A stretch of 64,000 nt of DNA from Turnera subulata. Taxonomy: Eukaryota > Streptophyta > Magnoliopsida > Malpighiales > Passifloraceae. The notes beneath the pieces are model-generated. The model did no database searches and was not told the DNA's origin. It saw nothing but the letters and a program-made list of their open reading frames with translations. Made by a program: the position numbers and the translations under genes. Below are positions 1 through 10,846 of the stretch, piece by piece; the stretch's first letter is position 1; every line of letters starts with the position of its first letter. Location of the stretch: assembly GCA_028386065.3 (NCBI GenBank), contig JAKUCV010001993.1:1-64000 (forward strand). Reading direction: 5' to 3'.

Positions 1-1366
1 TCCAGGGTGCATAGCATACGGCGTCATATGTCCTTCTTCTAGAATCTGACTACGCAGATCACCAACATTGGGTACACATAGACGCTTTCCTAGCATCAAT
101 GCACTATCCTCCGCTATGTGGAACTTATCTTCCTTTCCACTACGGACTGCTTCCTTCAGCTTGATCAGGTCGGAATCTCCATCTTGTAACTCCACAATCA
201 ATCCTCTCAGGTTAGACTTGACTTCAATATGTGTCAACAAAGCTCCTGTCTCATCCACTGACAAATCAACTCCCATCTTCCTTAACTCGATGAGTGAGGA
301 CATCAAGTAGGTCGTGGAAGCATCTTCTGGTTGTCTCCGACTCAGAGCATCTGCTACAACATTAGCTTTTCCAGGATGATACTCAATAGTACAATCATAA
401 TCATTCAACAACTCAACCCAACGTCTTTGTCGCAGGTTGAGTTCCTTCTGGGTCATGATGTACTTGAGACTCTTGTGATCTGTGAAAATCCGGCATCTTT
501 CTCCAAACAGATAATGTCGCCAGATTTCCAAAGCAAGAATCACCGCAGCCATTTCTAAGTCATGTGTCGGATAGTTCTTCTCGTGTGGCCTCAACTGTCT
601 CGAAGCATAGGCTATCACTCGGCCTTCTTGCATCAGAACAACTCCCAAACCAAGTCCTGAAGCATCACAGAACAGTACGTACTCCACTCCTGGCTTAGGC
701 ACTGTCCAGACTGGTGCTGTTGTCAGCTTCTTCTTCAGTTCTTCAAAACTCTTCTGACAATCCTCACTCCAACAAAGGCTTGATCTTTCCTCAATAGCTT
801 GGTCATGGGACTGGCTATCAAGGAAAAACCCTCGAAGAATCTTCGATAATATCCTGCAAGGCCAAGAAAACTCCTGACTTCAGGTACCGTCTTGGGCGGC
901 TCCCACTCCAAAACAGCTTTTACTTTAGCAGGATCAACCTTAATCCCATCCCCGGATACAACATGTCCAAGGAATGCAACTTCTTCAAGCCAGAACTCAC
1001 ATTTGCTAAACTTAGCATACAACTCTTTCTCTCGCAATCTCTGTAATACTACTCTCAGGTGTTCTTCACCGTCACTTTGGTCAACTGGTGGTAGTCCACA
1101 CACATTCGCAAACTACCATCCTTCTTCTTCACAAAGAGGACTGGTGATCCCCAAGGTGAAATGCTAGGTCTGATGAAACCTTTCTCCAACAGCTCATCCA
1201 ACTGTTTCTTCAACTCTTGGAGTTCTTTCAGTGCCATCCCGTATGGAGCCATCGATATGAGTGTGACTCCTGACATCAGGTCGATGGTATACTCAACCTC
1301 TCTGTCGGGTGGCAAACCTGGCAATTCATCTGGGAGAGCATCAAGAAACTCCTTCACTATAGAATT
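1..1366 (-). pseudogene. Ty3/gypsy chromovirus pol fragment (RT - RNase H - start of integrase)
   Basis: Read on the minus strand this aligns to the pol of the full chromovirus at roughly 11425-13080. It starts in the RT N-terminus near 1357 ([16 protein letters not shown], then FIRPS and [17 protein letters not shown]) and runs through the RT thumb ([20 protein letters not shown]) and RNase H to the first residues of the integrase zinc-binding region (the MHPG region) at the window edge. Around 1070-1078 it jumps from the VTVKN block straight to [11 protein letters not shown]. This loses about 330 bp that hold the catalytic IDD motif. A frame change lies at the same place and further stops fall in 1-735. 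Gag and protease are missing: homology ends abruptly near 1366. It is a dead fragment of the same family as the 7028-16869 element, in the opposite orientation. Confidence 0.9.
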
Positions 1367-1422
1367 TATAATAGGTACCGCAAGGTTTCAGCTTACTTTC
1401 CCTACAAGTAAAAGGAATCCTA

Positions 1423-1708
1423 CCTAGGCTAGGTTTCTCCTTACTTGTCCACGCCAACTCAAACTTAAGGCGGCCAACCCTAGTCCAAGTCAGAATGGGC
1501 CAGCCCACACGCACACCTACTCAAACTAGGAATCCTGTGTGCCTTGGAATTCCTAGTGCGTGGCCAACCCTAGGCTAGGTTTCTCCTTACTTGTCCACGC
1601 CAACTCAAACTTAAGGCGGCCAACCCTAGTCCAAGTCAGAATGGGCCAGCCCACACGCACACCTACTCAAACTAGGAATCCTGTGTGCCTTGGAATTCCT
1701 AGTGCGTG
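1423..1708. repeat. Tandem duplication, two ~140-bp copies, period 146
   Basis: The block 1423-1562, from CCTAGGCTAGG to AGTGCGTG, is repeated at 1569-1708 with no difference that I could find by eye. A 6-bp spacer separates the copies. The unit is GC-richer than its AT-rich surroundings and has no reading frame. Near-identity implies a recent duplication or an assembly collapse/expansion. Confidence 0.93.
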
Positions 1709-2390
1709 ACACATAACTCCTAATTTCATTAAGTCTTTTATTAAATTAATTTGAAGTTGTTTAATTATTTCTCCGATGGACTAAACGCAAGTGAAGGTCC
1801 CCTAGGCTTAATTTCCTAATTACGTTAATACGTTTCTAATACGTTTAACTACCGTTCCTCTGGGCTAAATGATAATAGGCCCATACCTTATTTATTTATC
1901 AATTTCAATCTTATATAAATATTACTATACCTATATTTTCATCGGCTAAATAATAAAAGATCGTAATTTATATTCTTGGCTATATATATATACGAGTTTA
2001 TTTTGGACTAAAATAATAATAGTTTAATAGCAATTATTTCTACTGATTTTATTTTCACATATAACCCGTGCAAATTTATTTTGAGGCTAATAGTATTTTA
2101 TTTTATTAACGGTAATATTATTTTGAAATATCAATTCATTAACAGTTATAATATTTCCGTCCAATGATTTTGCTATACATTAAATCTAACTACTTAGTAT
2201 GTACAAGTTTTGAATTGTTATATTATTAAATAACCGTTGGATTAAATTAGTTACCACCAAGTTGGAAGAACTGTTTGGTAATAAGATAATTATGGATATA
2301 ATAAAATGAACAACTAAGCCGTCTAAATACAATTAAACTGGTATCATGCATAATCATTTTTGTTGTGCATTATAAGTGATTATTGTGTTC

Positions 2391-2393
<3 letters not shown>
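1709..2393. other. AT-rich non-coding stretch
   Basis: No open frame, RNA gene or transposon terminus was recognised. The sequence is AT-rich and may be a decayed part of the LTR whose 3' portion follows at 2468-3546, but I cannot align it to the intact LTRs. Confidence 0.5.

Positions 2394-2467
<74 letters not shown>
2394..2467. repeat. (TA)n microsatellite, 74 bp
   Basis: An uninterrupted TA dinucleotide run. The apparent IYIYIY reading frame across it is a translation artefact. Confidence 0.98.
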
Positions 2468-2472
<5 letters not shown>

Positions 2473-3546
2473 TCGAGGTTTGACCGGATAGCAGTTTCAG
2501 AGACACATCAGGTGAGGATGGATTTCCTTCAATATGTGCCTGTATTACTCGGTTATTGTGTTTGTTGATTATTGCATTGTTGGATGTTGCATTTGCTGTG
2601 GTTGGATTCGGGATGTTTATCCCATGGTCTTGATTGTTGTCGGGATGTTTATCCCATGTTGGTTTTTGGACGTTTATCCTTGAGTCTTTTTGGCATTACA
2701 TAAAATGGATTAAATAATAAATTGTGATAAGGATGTCGATCCTCGGTTTTGGATATGGATGTCTATCCCGGTATTTTGGTTAGGGATGTTGATCCCTGTG
2801 ATTTGGTTTTGATGATAATATAATTGTCACGTGATAAGTAGTGGTACGACTCGATGGTTTAAGACTATTTCGTGGTGGCCGTGACCTGGGTTACTTGTGA
2901 TAAGCATGTCTATGCTTGGGATGTCTATCCCGTGATTATTTTTGGGATGTCGATCCCTGGGTTCTCTTGATTTGGTCTGGCCCCCGGAATATGTTGATAA
3001 CCAGGTCTGACCCCTAGCTTATCCGTGACGGGGCCCGGAAAGATAAAATTGGAAAATGGGATTTTTATTTGAGTCTTTTGGTCTTGGACCAGTTTTGGGT
3101 CGAGTCTTTGGATTGTCTTGTTTTGGCTGTTATGCCTGTGTTTTCGCCTTGAGTAATTTTAGTGTTGCATATTGATCGTCTATCCATGGTTGTGAGCACT
3201 TCGGACTCACCCCTCACCTGCGGGCTTTCATCCCGTAGGATGGATTATTTGTGGTACAGGATTGGTGCATTCCAGACAGGCTGTGGCGTTATCCCTTGGA
3301 CAGGGCTCGGATCCATAGTTTGCATCAGTGTCGCATACAGTGTCTTGTGAGTTATTAAGTCTTCCGCTGTGCATTGTTTTACTATTGTTGGGCCACTGGG
3401 CCGGATATGATATTATTGTTGCTTTATTTTGGGCTGTTGTGCCCGAGTTTCTGTTGTATACATTGTAAGCTGGGCTTGGTTTGATTGAGTCGTCACAGTT
3501 CCGGCACGTGTTTACTGTGTACGGTAAATACGGGTCGGGGCGTCTC
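2468..3546 (+). mobile_element. 3' part of a Tekay-like chromovirus LTR
   Basis: Shares order and sequence with the last ~950 bp of the LTRs at 7028-9567 and 14334-16869: GTGAGGATGGAT, the GGGATGTCTATCCC hairpin series, ACCAGGTCTGACCCC, the block GTGAGCACTTCGGACTCACC, and the terminal GGTAAATACGGGTCGGGGCG ending in CA at 3546. It is a different subfamily from the full element because the hairpin region is longer. The right end joins tandem unit A exactly at CATCTCTTGTAAC, so 3546/3547 is a true LTR boundary. The left end and the matching target duplication were not found. The adjacent pol fragment at 1-1366 lies in the opposite orientation, so the region is rearranged or nested. Confidence 0.85.
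2610..2957 (+). repeat. Array of micro-hairpins GGGAT-GTNN-ATCCC in the LTR
   Basis: Nine short inverted repeats with a four-base loop GT(C/T)(T/G): 2610-2623, 2642-2655, 2668-2679 (degenerate), 2730-2743, 2757-2768, 2782-2797, 2902-2917, 2918-2931 and 2944-2957. Arms differ but stay complementary: GGGAT/ATCCC, AGGAT/ATCCT, AAGCAT/ATGCTT. Four equivalents occur in the intact 5' LTR at 8884-8970. Confidence 0.85.
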
Positions 3547-4831
3547 ACATCTCTTGTAACACCATTATACTTCGTCTAAAGTGGGGTTGATCTAAGTAGT
3601 AAGCAACTTAGTTTTGTTCATGCACGCTTCAGGTTTGAATCCTTGTGTATGCATAAAGTCTCCAATTGGCGACACACCGACCATAACTTGGTGCACGAGC
3701 TGTTGGACAATGAAAAAAAAAACATAGCAATCAAGAATCTAGTAGCAGTGGCTAGATTTTATTTTTTATATCAAGAAATGTATAAATAATATTTCTTCCC
3801 AACAACATTGCAATTTTATCTGCGGCTGGTGCAGTGAACTAAATTTAATTATATTGATTTTAGTAGGCATTATTTTGTTACATTTTTTGAGTCAAGGCTA
3901 ATTAAGTTTAAGGGTGAATACCTTGTCTTTGTAGGTAGATATGTTTTGTTTTTTGGATTTATTAGTGTAGCTGTTGTGAAGAAAGACAAATAAGTATATA
4001 TATAGTAGGTTGCTTGTGGCAAGGTATCCAATTAAAATCTGGGCAAAGATTGACAAGAGTTTCATATTAATATACATACAACAACTTACATATAATTTTC
4101 CTTGGCAAATACAGTGGAATCGGATTCTTTGGATTGTGAAATCTGATATACAAATTCACGTCTTTGTTTAGAATCCTAGGACATATTGTCGATCAAATAT
4201 CACCACTAAATGTGAAAATGAAGATATGCGTGGTCAAATAGATTGGTTTATGGAAATAAGTACTAAATTGATTTTGTATGAACCAATTACAAAATCAATG
4301 AAGAGGACCATATATCAGATTAAACACCTTTTATTATATCTAGAGTTTTCCATTTGTTCCAATGATATACTTCAAAGTTTTGTGTCCCTTCAAAGTACAT
4401 GGAGTTTTAATTTTTGTCCTTTTTGTAAACATCAGGCAGCCCATGTGATGACGTTGTAATCTCTCCGGGTCCACTTGACATGTGGTCTAATGCAATTGGT
4501 GCCATAAATGGTTATCACAAATAACCAAAAAGAACAATAAAAAATTGCCTACATCACAATTAATAAATAAAAATAAAAGTATAATTTAGTAATTGTCTTC
4601 ATTAATATTATAATTTAACAATTAAGATTATGTAATTTAAAATATCAAACGATTAATAAATACCATTAACAATAATCGATTTATATATGCTTATTCCACC
4701 GAAAAATGTGCATCTGTTTGCCTAGATTATATATAAAAAAAACTTCTCTTTATTAGATATAAATTCTTCTCAAGATAATGATTAGTACTATACCATGCCA
4801 TTTAAATAATACAATATAATACTGTACCACT

Positions 4832-5527
4832 TAGGGATGGCAATGGGTGTTTGTTAACCAGGAATCCGTGGGGAATCCCCGAATGGGGAACGGGGATGGG
4901 GGCAATTTTTCCCCCGCGGGGGTGGGGACGGGGGACATTTTGGCCCCGTGGGGAATTTGGGAATGGGGGCGGGGAGTGCTCCCCCGACCCACGGGGACCC
5001 CGAAATAAGCAAATATATAAAAATGCCCTTGAGTCATTATCCGATTAACCAATAAGTTAGAAATGGAGAGTAGGAAAAATTTTTGAGATGCAATTGTTGA
5101 GTTAGTTGAATGCAACAACTGGATTTTATTTTAGTGTTCTAGTATGTAATCAAGAGTGAAGACAATGAACTAGTAACAATTTTTAATTTTCTTGTCTTAT
5201 ATTTTGAATCATGTAAGCCAAAACAATTAAACTAATAATAATTTTTAATTTTATTGTCTTATACTTTGAATCATGTAAGCCAAAACAATTAAATTTGTTT
5301 ATAAGTTAGCTTTGATTACTTTTTAAAATATATATATTTTACCAATTTTTATCCGTCACATTGGAGAATGGGGTCCCCGTGGGGATCTGATTCCCTGCGG
5401 GGAACGGGGATGGGGGCAATTTTCCCCCCGAACGGGGAATGGGGATGGGGACGGGGGAACATTTCGAAAACGGGAGTGGGGGTGGGGAACCTTCCCCCGC
5501 GGGGACCCCGACCCATTGCCATCCCTT
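4832..5527. mobile_element. Non-autonomous hAT-like element (MITE), 696 bp
   Basis: Terminal inverted repeats of 17 bp, TAGGGATGGCAATGGGT at the left and the reverse complement of AAGGGATGGCAATGGGT at the right, flanked by a perfect 8-bp target duplication GTACCACT (4824-4831 and 5528-5535). An 8-bp duplication is the hallmark of the hAT superfamily. Unit B lacks it: the site near 23230 reads straight through. Both subterminal regions are packed with runs of four to six G (GGGGATGGGGG and similar). No transposase frame exists, so mobility would depend on a transposase from elsewhere. The short proline/glycine-rich frames here are not genes. Confidence 0.93.
5176..5297. repeat. Internal ~62-bp tandem repeat of the hAT-like MITE
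   Basis: The unit TTTTAATTTTCTTGTC...CATGTAAGCCAAAACAATTAAA occurs twice, with the matching points at 5181 and 5243. It has a few substitutions and lies in the AT-rich core between the G-rich ends. Confidence 0.8.
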
Positions 5528-7643
5528 GTACCACTACATTGCACGTGCTGAAAAAAACTAGTTACAAAAAAAATCTTATCACAAGATTTTTACACTCTCT
5601 TTCCTTTACAAATCTTCTTTTGCCTATAATTTTTGCTATTTTTTCCCTTCCTTTTTTATTTCCTTCATCCATTTACAATTTTCTCCACATTATCTTTTTA
5701 TTTGTCATTTTTTCCAATCTCCTTCTTCTCTCAAATTTGTATCACCATGTTTTCTCGTTTTCATGCTAACAGAATAACTTAGAATGCAAACTCTATAATT
5801 TAATGACCCTAGAAAAGAGAGATTGGGAGAAGTGACATGAAAACTAAAGGAAAAAAAGTATAATAGAAGTCAAAAGAATACAACAAGCCCAACTGATTAT
5901 GATGAAGGTCTAGGGATCATTTGTTTGTATATTTTCATCGTAAGAATTGTAATTAATCAAGGGAAGAGGTATACGAAACTTAAATTTGAAAAAAAAAACA
6001 TCAACATATTATAATAAACAAAAACCCTAAATTTGATAAGGGTTAATGGTATATTTGGTACCCTTACTCTTTCAAATTCGTCAATTGTATACCTCAACTT
6101 TTTTTTCCGTCAATTATATACTAGTACTTTTGAATTTGGGTCAATTGTGTACCCCGGACAGCATTTTGATGACGTGGCAAGCTGCCCGCCCAAAGTATGT
6201 ATCAATTTGGTCCCTAAATTTTTAATTTAATCAAGTAGGTCCTTTATAATTATACAATTAAGTCCTTAAAAATTATTTGTATTCAATTAAATCCCTTTTT
6301 TCAACGATCCGACTTTTATTTAAAATTTTAGTGTTATATATAATTAATAATTTTGGCAATACTTGATGTTATAATTATTGCTTATGTATGACTAATTCTA
6401 ATTATTCTAGTAAAATGTAATTAGTCATAAAAAAAAATTCTTATAAATATTCTCTTACAATAATAATAATAATTGATTATTTTAAGTTTATTATTATAAA
6501 TTTAATAATATTCATACACAATTTAATTTAATAGTAGACATATTTATTATTGTTATTCACCTTAAAATAATTTATAACTTTGTAAGTACCACTTGGTACT
6601 GGGGCATGAATTTGATCTTAAAAAAAAATCATTGTATTTATATTTTTTTGAAATTTTAAATTCCTAAATTGTCAAAATTAATAAAACATGACATATTTTT
6701 AAAATTTGAAATCATTCAATAAAATTTTATGTGATAAGTAATTAAGTAATATAATTGAATAATTCTTATCACCAGGTAATATACGCACAATAATTTATAA
6801 ATAAAACTACTCATGTACTACAAAATTTAGTGTAATAAAATAATTATATACCTACTATTATAAAAAAATATTATTGTGTATTAAATGTAATTTGGGAATG
6901 AAATATTATATAAATAATAATTACATATAATACTACGGGTTAAATTGTGGAAAACAAAAATATATGGAATGGATTGTATATTAATAAAGGACTTATATGA
7001 TTAATATAAAAACTTAGGGACTAAATTTGTAATGGCCCGGGTAAAATTCATGTTTTTACCGGGACTGTAAAAGCTTTGTACAGTAATTTACCTAATGAAA
7101 TTAATCTTGGGTAATTATTTCAGGGTAAATTATGCATCGGATTCTGAAACCGACCCTTACCCCACATTGTAGATTTTTCTGCGGATTTTACGGACCAGAG
7201 TTGGTGTTTTTCGGGTCCAGGGATTTCGAGGAAAGACAGGTTTAACCTCGAAAGAACGGACCAGAAATAAAGTAATAGGGGTATTTTAGTTATTTGCTGG
7301 TCCGGACGATACCCGCTCAAGTGTGTGTAACACACTTGCACCACGTTTTTCTCCTGCCATGTGAAGCTTCCTCTTCACCATGAAGCTTCACCCGACAATC
7401 TTCTCCTTCTCCAGCAAGACAATCAAATTCTTCCTCCTCACACTTTTTCAGCCTGAAGCCTCCCTTGAAATTTCTTTGCAGCTTCCACGCTTGTGCCTTT
7501 CTTCATGCTGCAAAAAAATAAAAAAACCTACCTCTGCCTTTGTTTCCTGCAAACAAACACTGATAGCCTACGTTCTACCCTCTGCACAAAAATCTCTGCC
7601 CAGATATTATTTACACTACAATATTACTAGTTTTACGTAAATA

Positions 7644-7843
7644 AAAAAAAAAAGAGAAGAAAAACAAAAACACAACAAGACGCACACCACCACCGTCGCG
7701 CCGCCACATCTGGGTCGAGTCATGGGTCAGGACGCTGGGCCACGCCTTGGCACGGGCCTTGGCACGGGCCCAAGTTCTGGGTTTGTGACCAGGCCTGGGC
7801 CTTGGTGCTTGGGCCGCGGCTGGACCTGCTGGGTTATTGGATT
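7644..7843 (+). other. 200-bp block related to the 3' LTR by complement without reversal (5' copy)
   Basis: If each base here is replaced by its complement while keeping the left-to-right order, the result matches 14954-15152 at all but about five positions and one homopolymer base. Example: GACGCACACCACCACCGTCG here corresponds to CTGCGTGTGGTGGTGGCAGC there. Flanking LTR sequence on both sides (ACGTAAATA / ACGCAAATA, and CAGTTTATGGGCTGG) matches normally. Confidence 0.93.
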
Positions 7844-8883
7844 CAGTTTATGGGCTGGCACAAATGGCCCAGTTTAAAAAAAAAAAGAGAGAAAGAAAAG
7901 AAAATAAAAATAAATATATACTTCTGGAAAAAAAATATAAATTTAGGGGAATATAGGAATATACTATAGGAAGAGTAACTTATGGTATTTTGACAGGTTG
8001 AGGTAATTAAGATAATAATTGTTGCTTTTGAAATTATAATATAGTAAACACCCTTGATATATTATGAATAAGTACATGCAAAATTTCCAAGAAAATCATA
8101 TTATGGTAAGTAATTCTGGTGGGTGTATTTTAAGGAATATATATATATGTTACCATTATTTTTGGAAAAAAAATTATCTTATGGTATAGAATAATTATGG
8201 AAAAATGATAAATAACAACTTTGGAAAAAAAATGGGGGAATTCTAGTGGTAAGTATATTTTGGAAATATATAATACATCGTGTGAAGAATAATTATTTTG
8301 GAAAGTACATACTTATGGAATAAATAAGGAAAGGGTATTATCAAAGTAATACCAGAATAATAACCGGGTATAAATACAGTATGGTATTTAGACACAGGAA
8401 TAATAAATGGTGAATGATAATGATAACGGGGTTTACCGGGACGTAGACGAATCAGTTTAGCTTTATTTTTACGGTATAGCATCATTTGCATTTATGTGCA
8501 TCTTATGTGAGTATGTGTTACTATTTGCTATATAGGAGCCAATAAGGAACAGTATCCCGAGGAACCGGAGCCGGGACAGTTTGAGGACTTCCAAGTGTAG
8601 GGAAATCGGCTAAGGTGAGGATGGATAACCTTTAGTATGTTGCACATGATACTGTATTTGTTTTTATGTGATTATTTGTCTGATTGAACCGCTGAGCCAA
8701 TTGAGTTTGATTGTGGTATCATTGCTGTTATTGTTGATTTGTTGATTGTGGATTTACCGATATGATGAGATAATTGGATAATTGGAAGTTGTGTTGACGA
8801 CTTATTTGTCACTAGGAAAGTAGTGGTACGACTAGTTGGTTAGAGACTGTTTTGTGGTGGCTATGATCTGAGTTACTTGTGTT

Positions 8884-8970
8884 AAGCATGTCTATGCTTG
8901 GGATGTCTATCCCGTTATTATATTTTTGGGATGTCTATCCCTGGTTCTATATTTTTGGGATGTCGATCCC
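8884..8970 (+). repeat. Four micro-hairpins in the 5' LTR
   Basis: AAGCAT-GTCT-ATGCTT (8884-8899), GGGAT-GTCT-ATCCC (8900-8913 and 8928-8941) and GGGAT-GTCG-ATCCC (8957-8970). The loop is constant and the arms vary together. In the 3' LTR one copy has lost pairing (TGGATGTCTATCCC near 16229). Confidence 0.85.
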
Positions 8971-9570
8971 TGGATTGATCTAGCACCCAGAACATGTTAA
9001 TAACCAGGTCTGACCCCTAGCTTGTCCAGTGACAGGGCCCCGAAAGATAAAACTGATAATAATTAAGTATTCTTTTGGTCTTGGCTCAGTTAATTACTAG
9101 TTGTTTCTCTGTTATGTCTTTTGCTGGAGTTTTACTTCGAAAGTATTGTGTTGCCTACATATTACTGTTTATCCTTCGTCGGTGAGCACGCCGGACTCAC
9201 CCTTCGCCTGCGGCGTTTCATCCCGTAGGATGAGTTGCTCGTAGTACAGGTACGTGGTTCAGCCAACTGCTGTTTCTACTCTACCAGACCCCGGATCCAT
9301 ACCTTCGTTGCATCTCATTCTAAGTCCTCCGCTGCTGATATTTTATTTGTTGTTGTATCATGTATTATATGTTTTGCAATATCACGTATTGTATGTTTCT
9401 GCTACTGCTGTTGTGGTTTGAATAATGGTCCCCGAGATCGGGTGACGGATGTTGTATTTGAGATTGCTTGTATTGTATTTTATAATGTATGTACTGTCTG
9501 CTACTGTAATAAGAACAGTTCTGGCACGTGTTTACTATGTACGGTAAATACGGGTCGGGGCGCTTCAGTT

Positions 9571-9582
9571 TGGTAGCGGAGC
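9571..9582 (+). other. Primer binding site TGGTAGCGGAGC
   Basis: Lies 3 bp after the 5' LTR. It starts with TGG, the complement of the tRNA CCA end. It differs at two positions from TGGTATCAGAGC, the usual plant initiator-Met PBS. The same variant serves three other elements in this window. Confidence 0.85.
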
Positions 9583-9691
9583 AAGCAGTAGGTCCTTAGG
9601 GTGATAATTGTGCTTGTTTGTTGCCTATATGTGCATAGTCTGGTTACTTCCTTGTCATAACATGCATGCATATATTCTCATATAGGTACGA

Positions 9692-10819
9692 ATGGATCCG
9701 GTGGGAGGAAACCAGCATGCTGAGCAGTGTTTGGAAGATGATCAGGTATCGGTCGATCAGCCGCAACCGGTCGTGGGTGGACAAGTACCCGCGGTAGTAC
9801 CGGGAGACACAACACAGATCTTGCATACTATGGCGCAGATTCTGCAGCATCAGGAAGCCAGGGATGCTCGTTTAGAGGCCAGGGAAGCCCATGAATAGGA
9901 GAATCAGGGACCTGTTGAGGATCCTATTTACACCAAGCTGTCTAAGCTAGGTCTTGATGCTTTCACAGGGGTTACTAACCCACAGGCAGCTGACGAATGG
10001 CTCCGTCAAGCTCACCGAGTGATGTTGAAGCTGAGATGCACAGAAGACAGGTGGGCTAGGTGTGTTGCATCTATGTTCCGCAATATTGCTGTGGATTGGT
10101 GGGATTCGGCAACACGTGACATGGCGAAACCAGTCACCATGCCTTGGGCACAGTTCACTGAGATGTTCCGGAGGAAGTTTGTTACCGATGTCTACCAGGA
10201 CCAACTCAAGTGAGAATTCCTGAGTCTGCGAAAGCGAATTGGACAGTCGGTGAACGACTATGAGATCCAGTTTGATCGTTTGTCCATCTATCCATCGGAG
10301 TATGTATCCACACCAGAGGCCAGATGCAAGCGTTTCTGGGATGGCTTGTGATCCTGCATCCAGACAGTCATGGGATGCAAGGTTTATGAGACTTATCAGG
10401 ATATGCTTGCAGATGCTCTTCGAGCAGAAGTTATTTGGATGGGGAACGAGAGAGAGATGGAAGAAGTCCGGAAGAGGAAATTTGCACAGAATGCTGGGAA
10501 TCAGAACCAGAGGTTCCAGAATGCCGGTAACAGGTCAGGGTATGGACAGACTCAATCCATGCCAGTGTCCCAGGGTCGAGGCTACAACAACAATCGTGGG
10601 AGTTCATGGACCCAGTCTGGAGGAACTTCATCCGGAGACACTCGCCCTAGACCTCCTTTGTCTAAGGTGAGGTACTTTGAGTGCAATGAAGTTGGGCACT
10701 ATCGGAGTTCATGTCCTAGGTTGGGAAGATCCGGAGTTCCTGTTCCTGCTCAAACCGTACAAGCATCAGTGGCCAGTGTACCTAGTGGTTCTAGAGTTGG
10801 TCGAGGCCGTGGACGTTGA
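9692..10819 (+). pseudogene. Chromovirus gag (capsid and zinc knuckle), interrupted by stops
   Basis: The frame opens at ATG 9692, 124 bp after the LTR, and continues without frameshift into pol. Retrotransposon Gag signature runs over about 9930-10260 (KLSKLGLDAFTGVTNP, then ADEWLRQA and WAQFTEMFRRKF). A glycine/asparagine/glutamine-rich linker follows. A zinc knuckle at about 10671-10720 has lost its first cysteine (YFECNEVGHYRSSC instead of C-x2-C-x4-H-x4-C). In-frame stops are at 9896 (TAG), 10211 (TGA), 10349 (TGA) and 10817 (TGA). Gag would form the virus-like particle and bind genomic RNA. The four stops rule out a functional product without extensive readthrough. Confidence 0.9.
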
Positions 10820-10846
10820 GCTGCTCCTACTCAGACACAGTCAGCT

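Larger units (their letters stand above)
7028..9567 (+). repeat. 5' LTR of the chromovirus (2540 bp)
   Basis: Runs from TGTAATGGCCCGGGTAAAAT to GGGTCGGGGCGCTTCA, where sequence common to the 3' LTR ends. It contains the hairpin series at 8884-8970. Block 7644-7843 does not match the 3' LTR directly; it matches its base complement (see separate entry). Otherwise the LTRs differ mainly by transitions. Confidence 0.95.

Noticed and set aside
2394..2467. Open frame of alternating Ile-Tyr
   Set aside because: Pure translation of a TA microsatellite; the same applies near 19269.
4851..5544. Gly/Pro-rich frames on both strands
   Set aside because: They result from the G-run-rich ends of the hAT-like MITE and have no conservation or codon signal.
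8243..8491. 82-codon minus-strand frame repeated at 15553
   Set aside because: Again a pair explained by LTR identity.
9235..9576. Cys-rich 113-codon frame (also at 16537)
   Set aside because: Located at the 3' end of both LTRs. No start context, and it is disrupted in the LTR fragment at 3162-3350.
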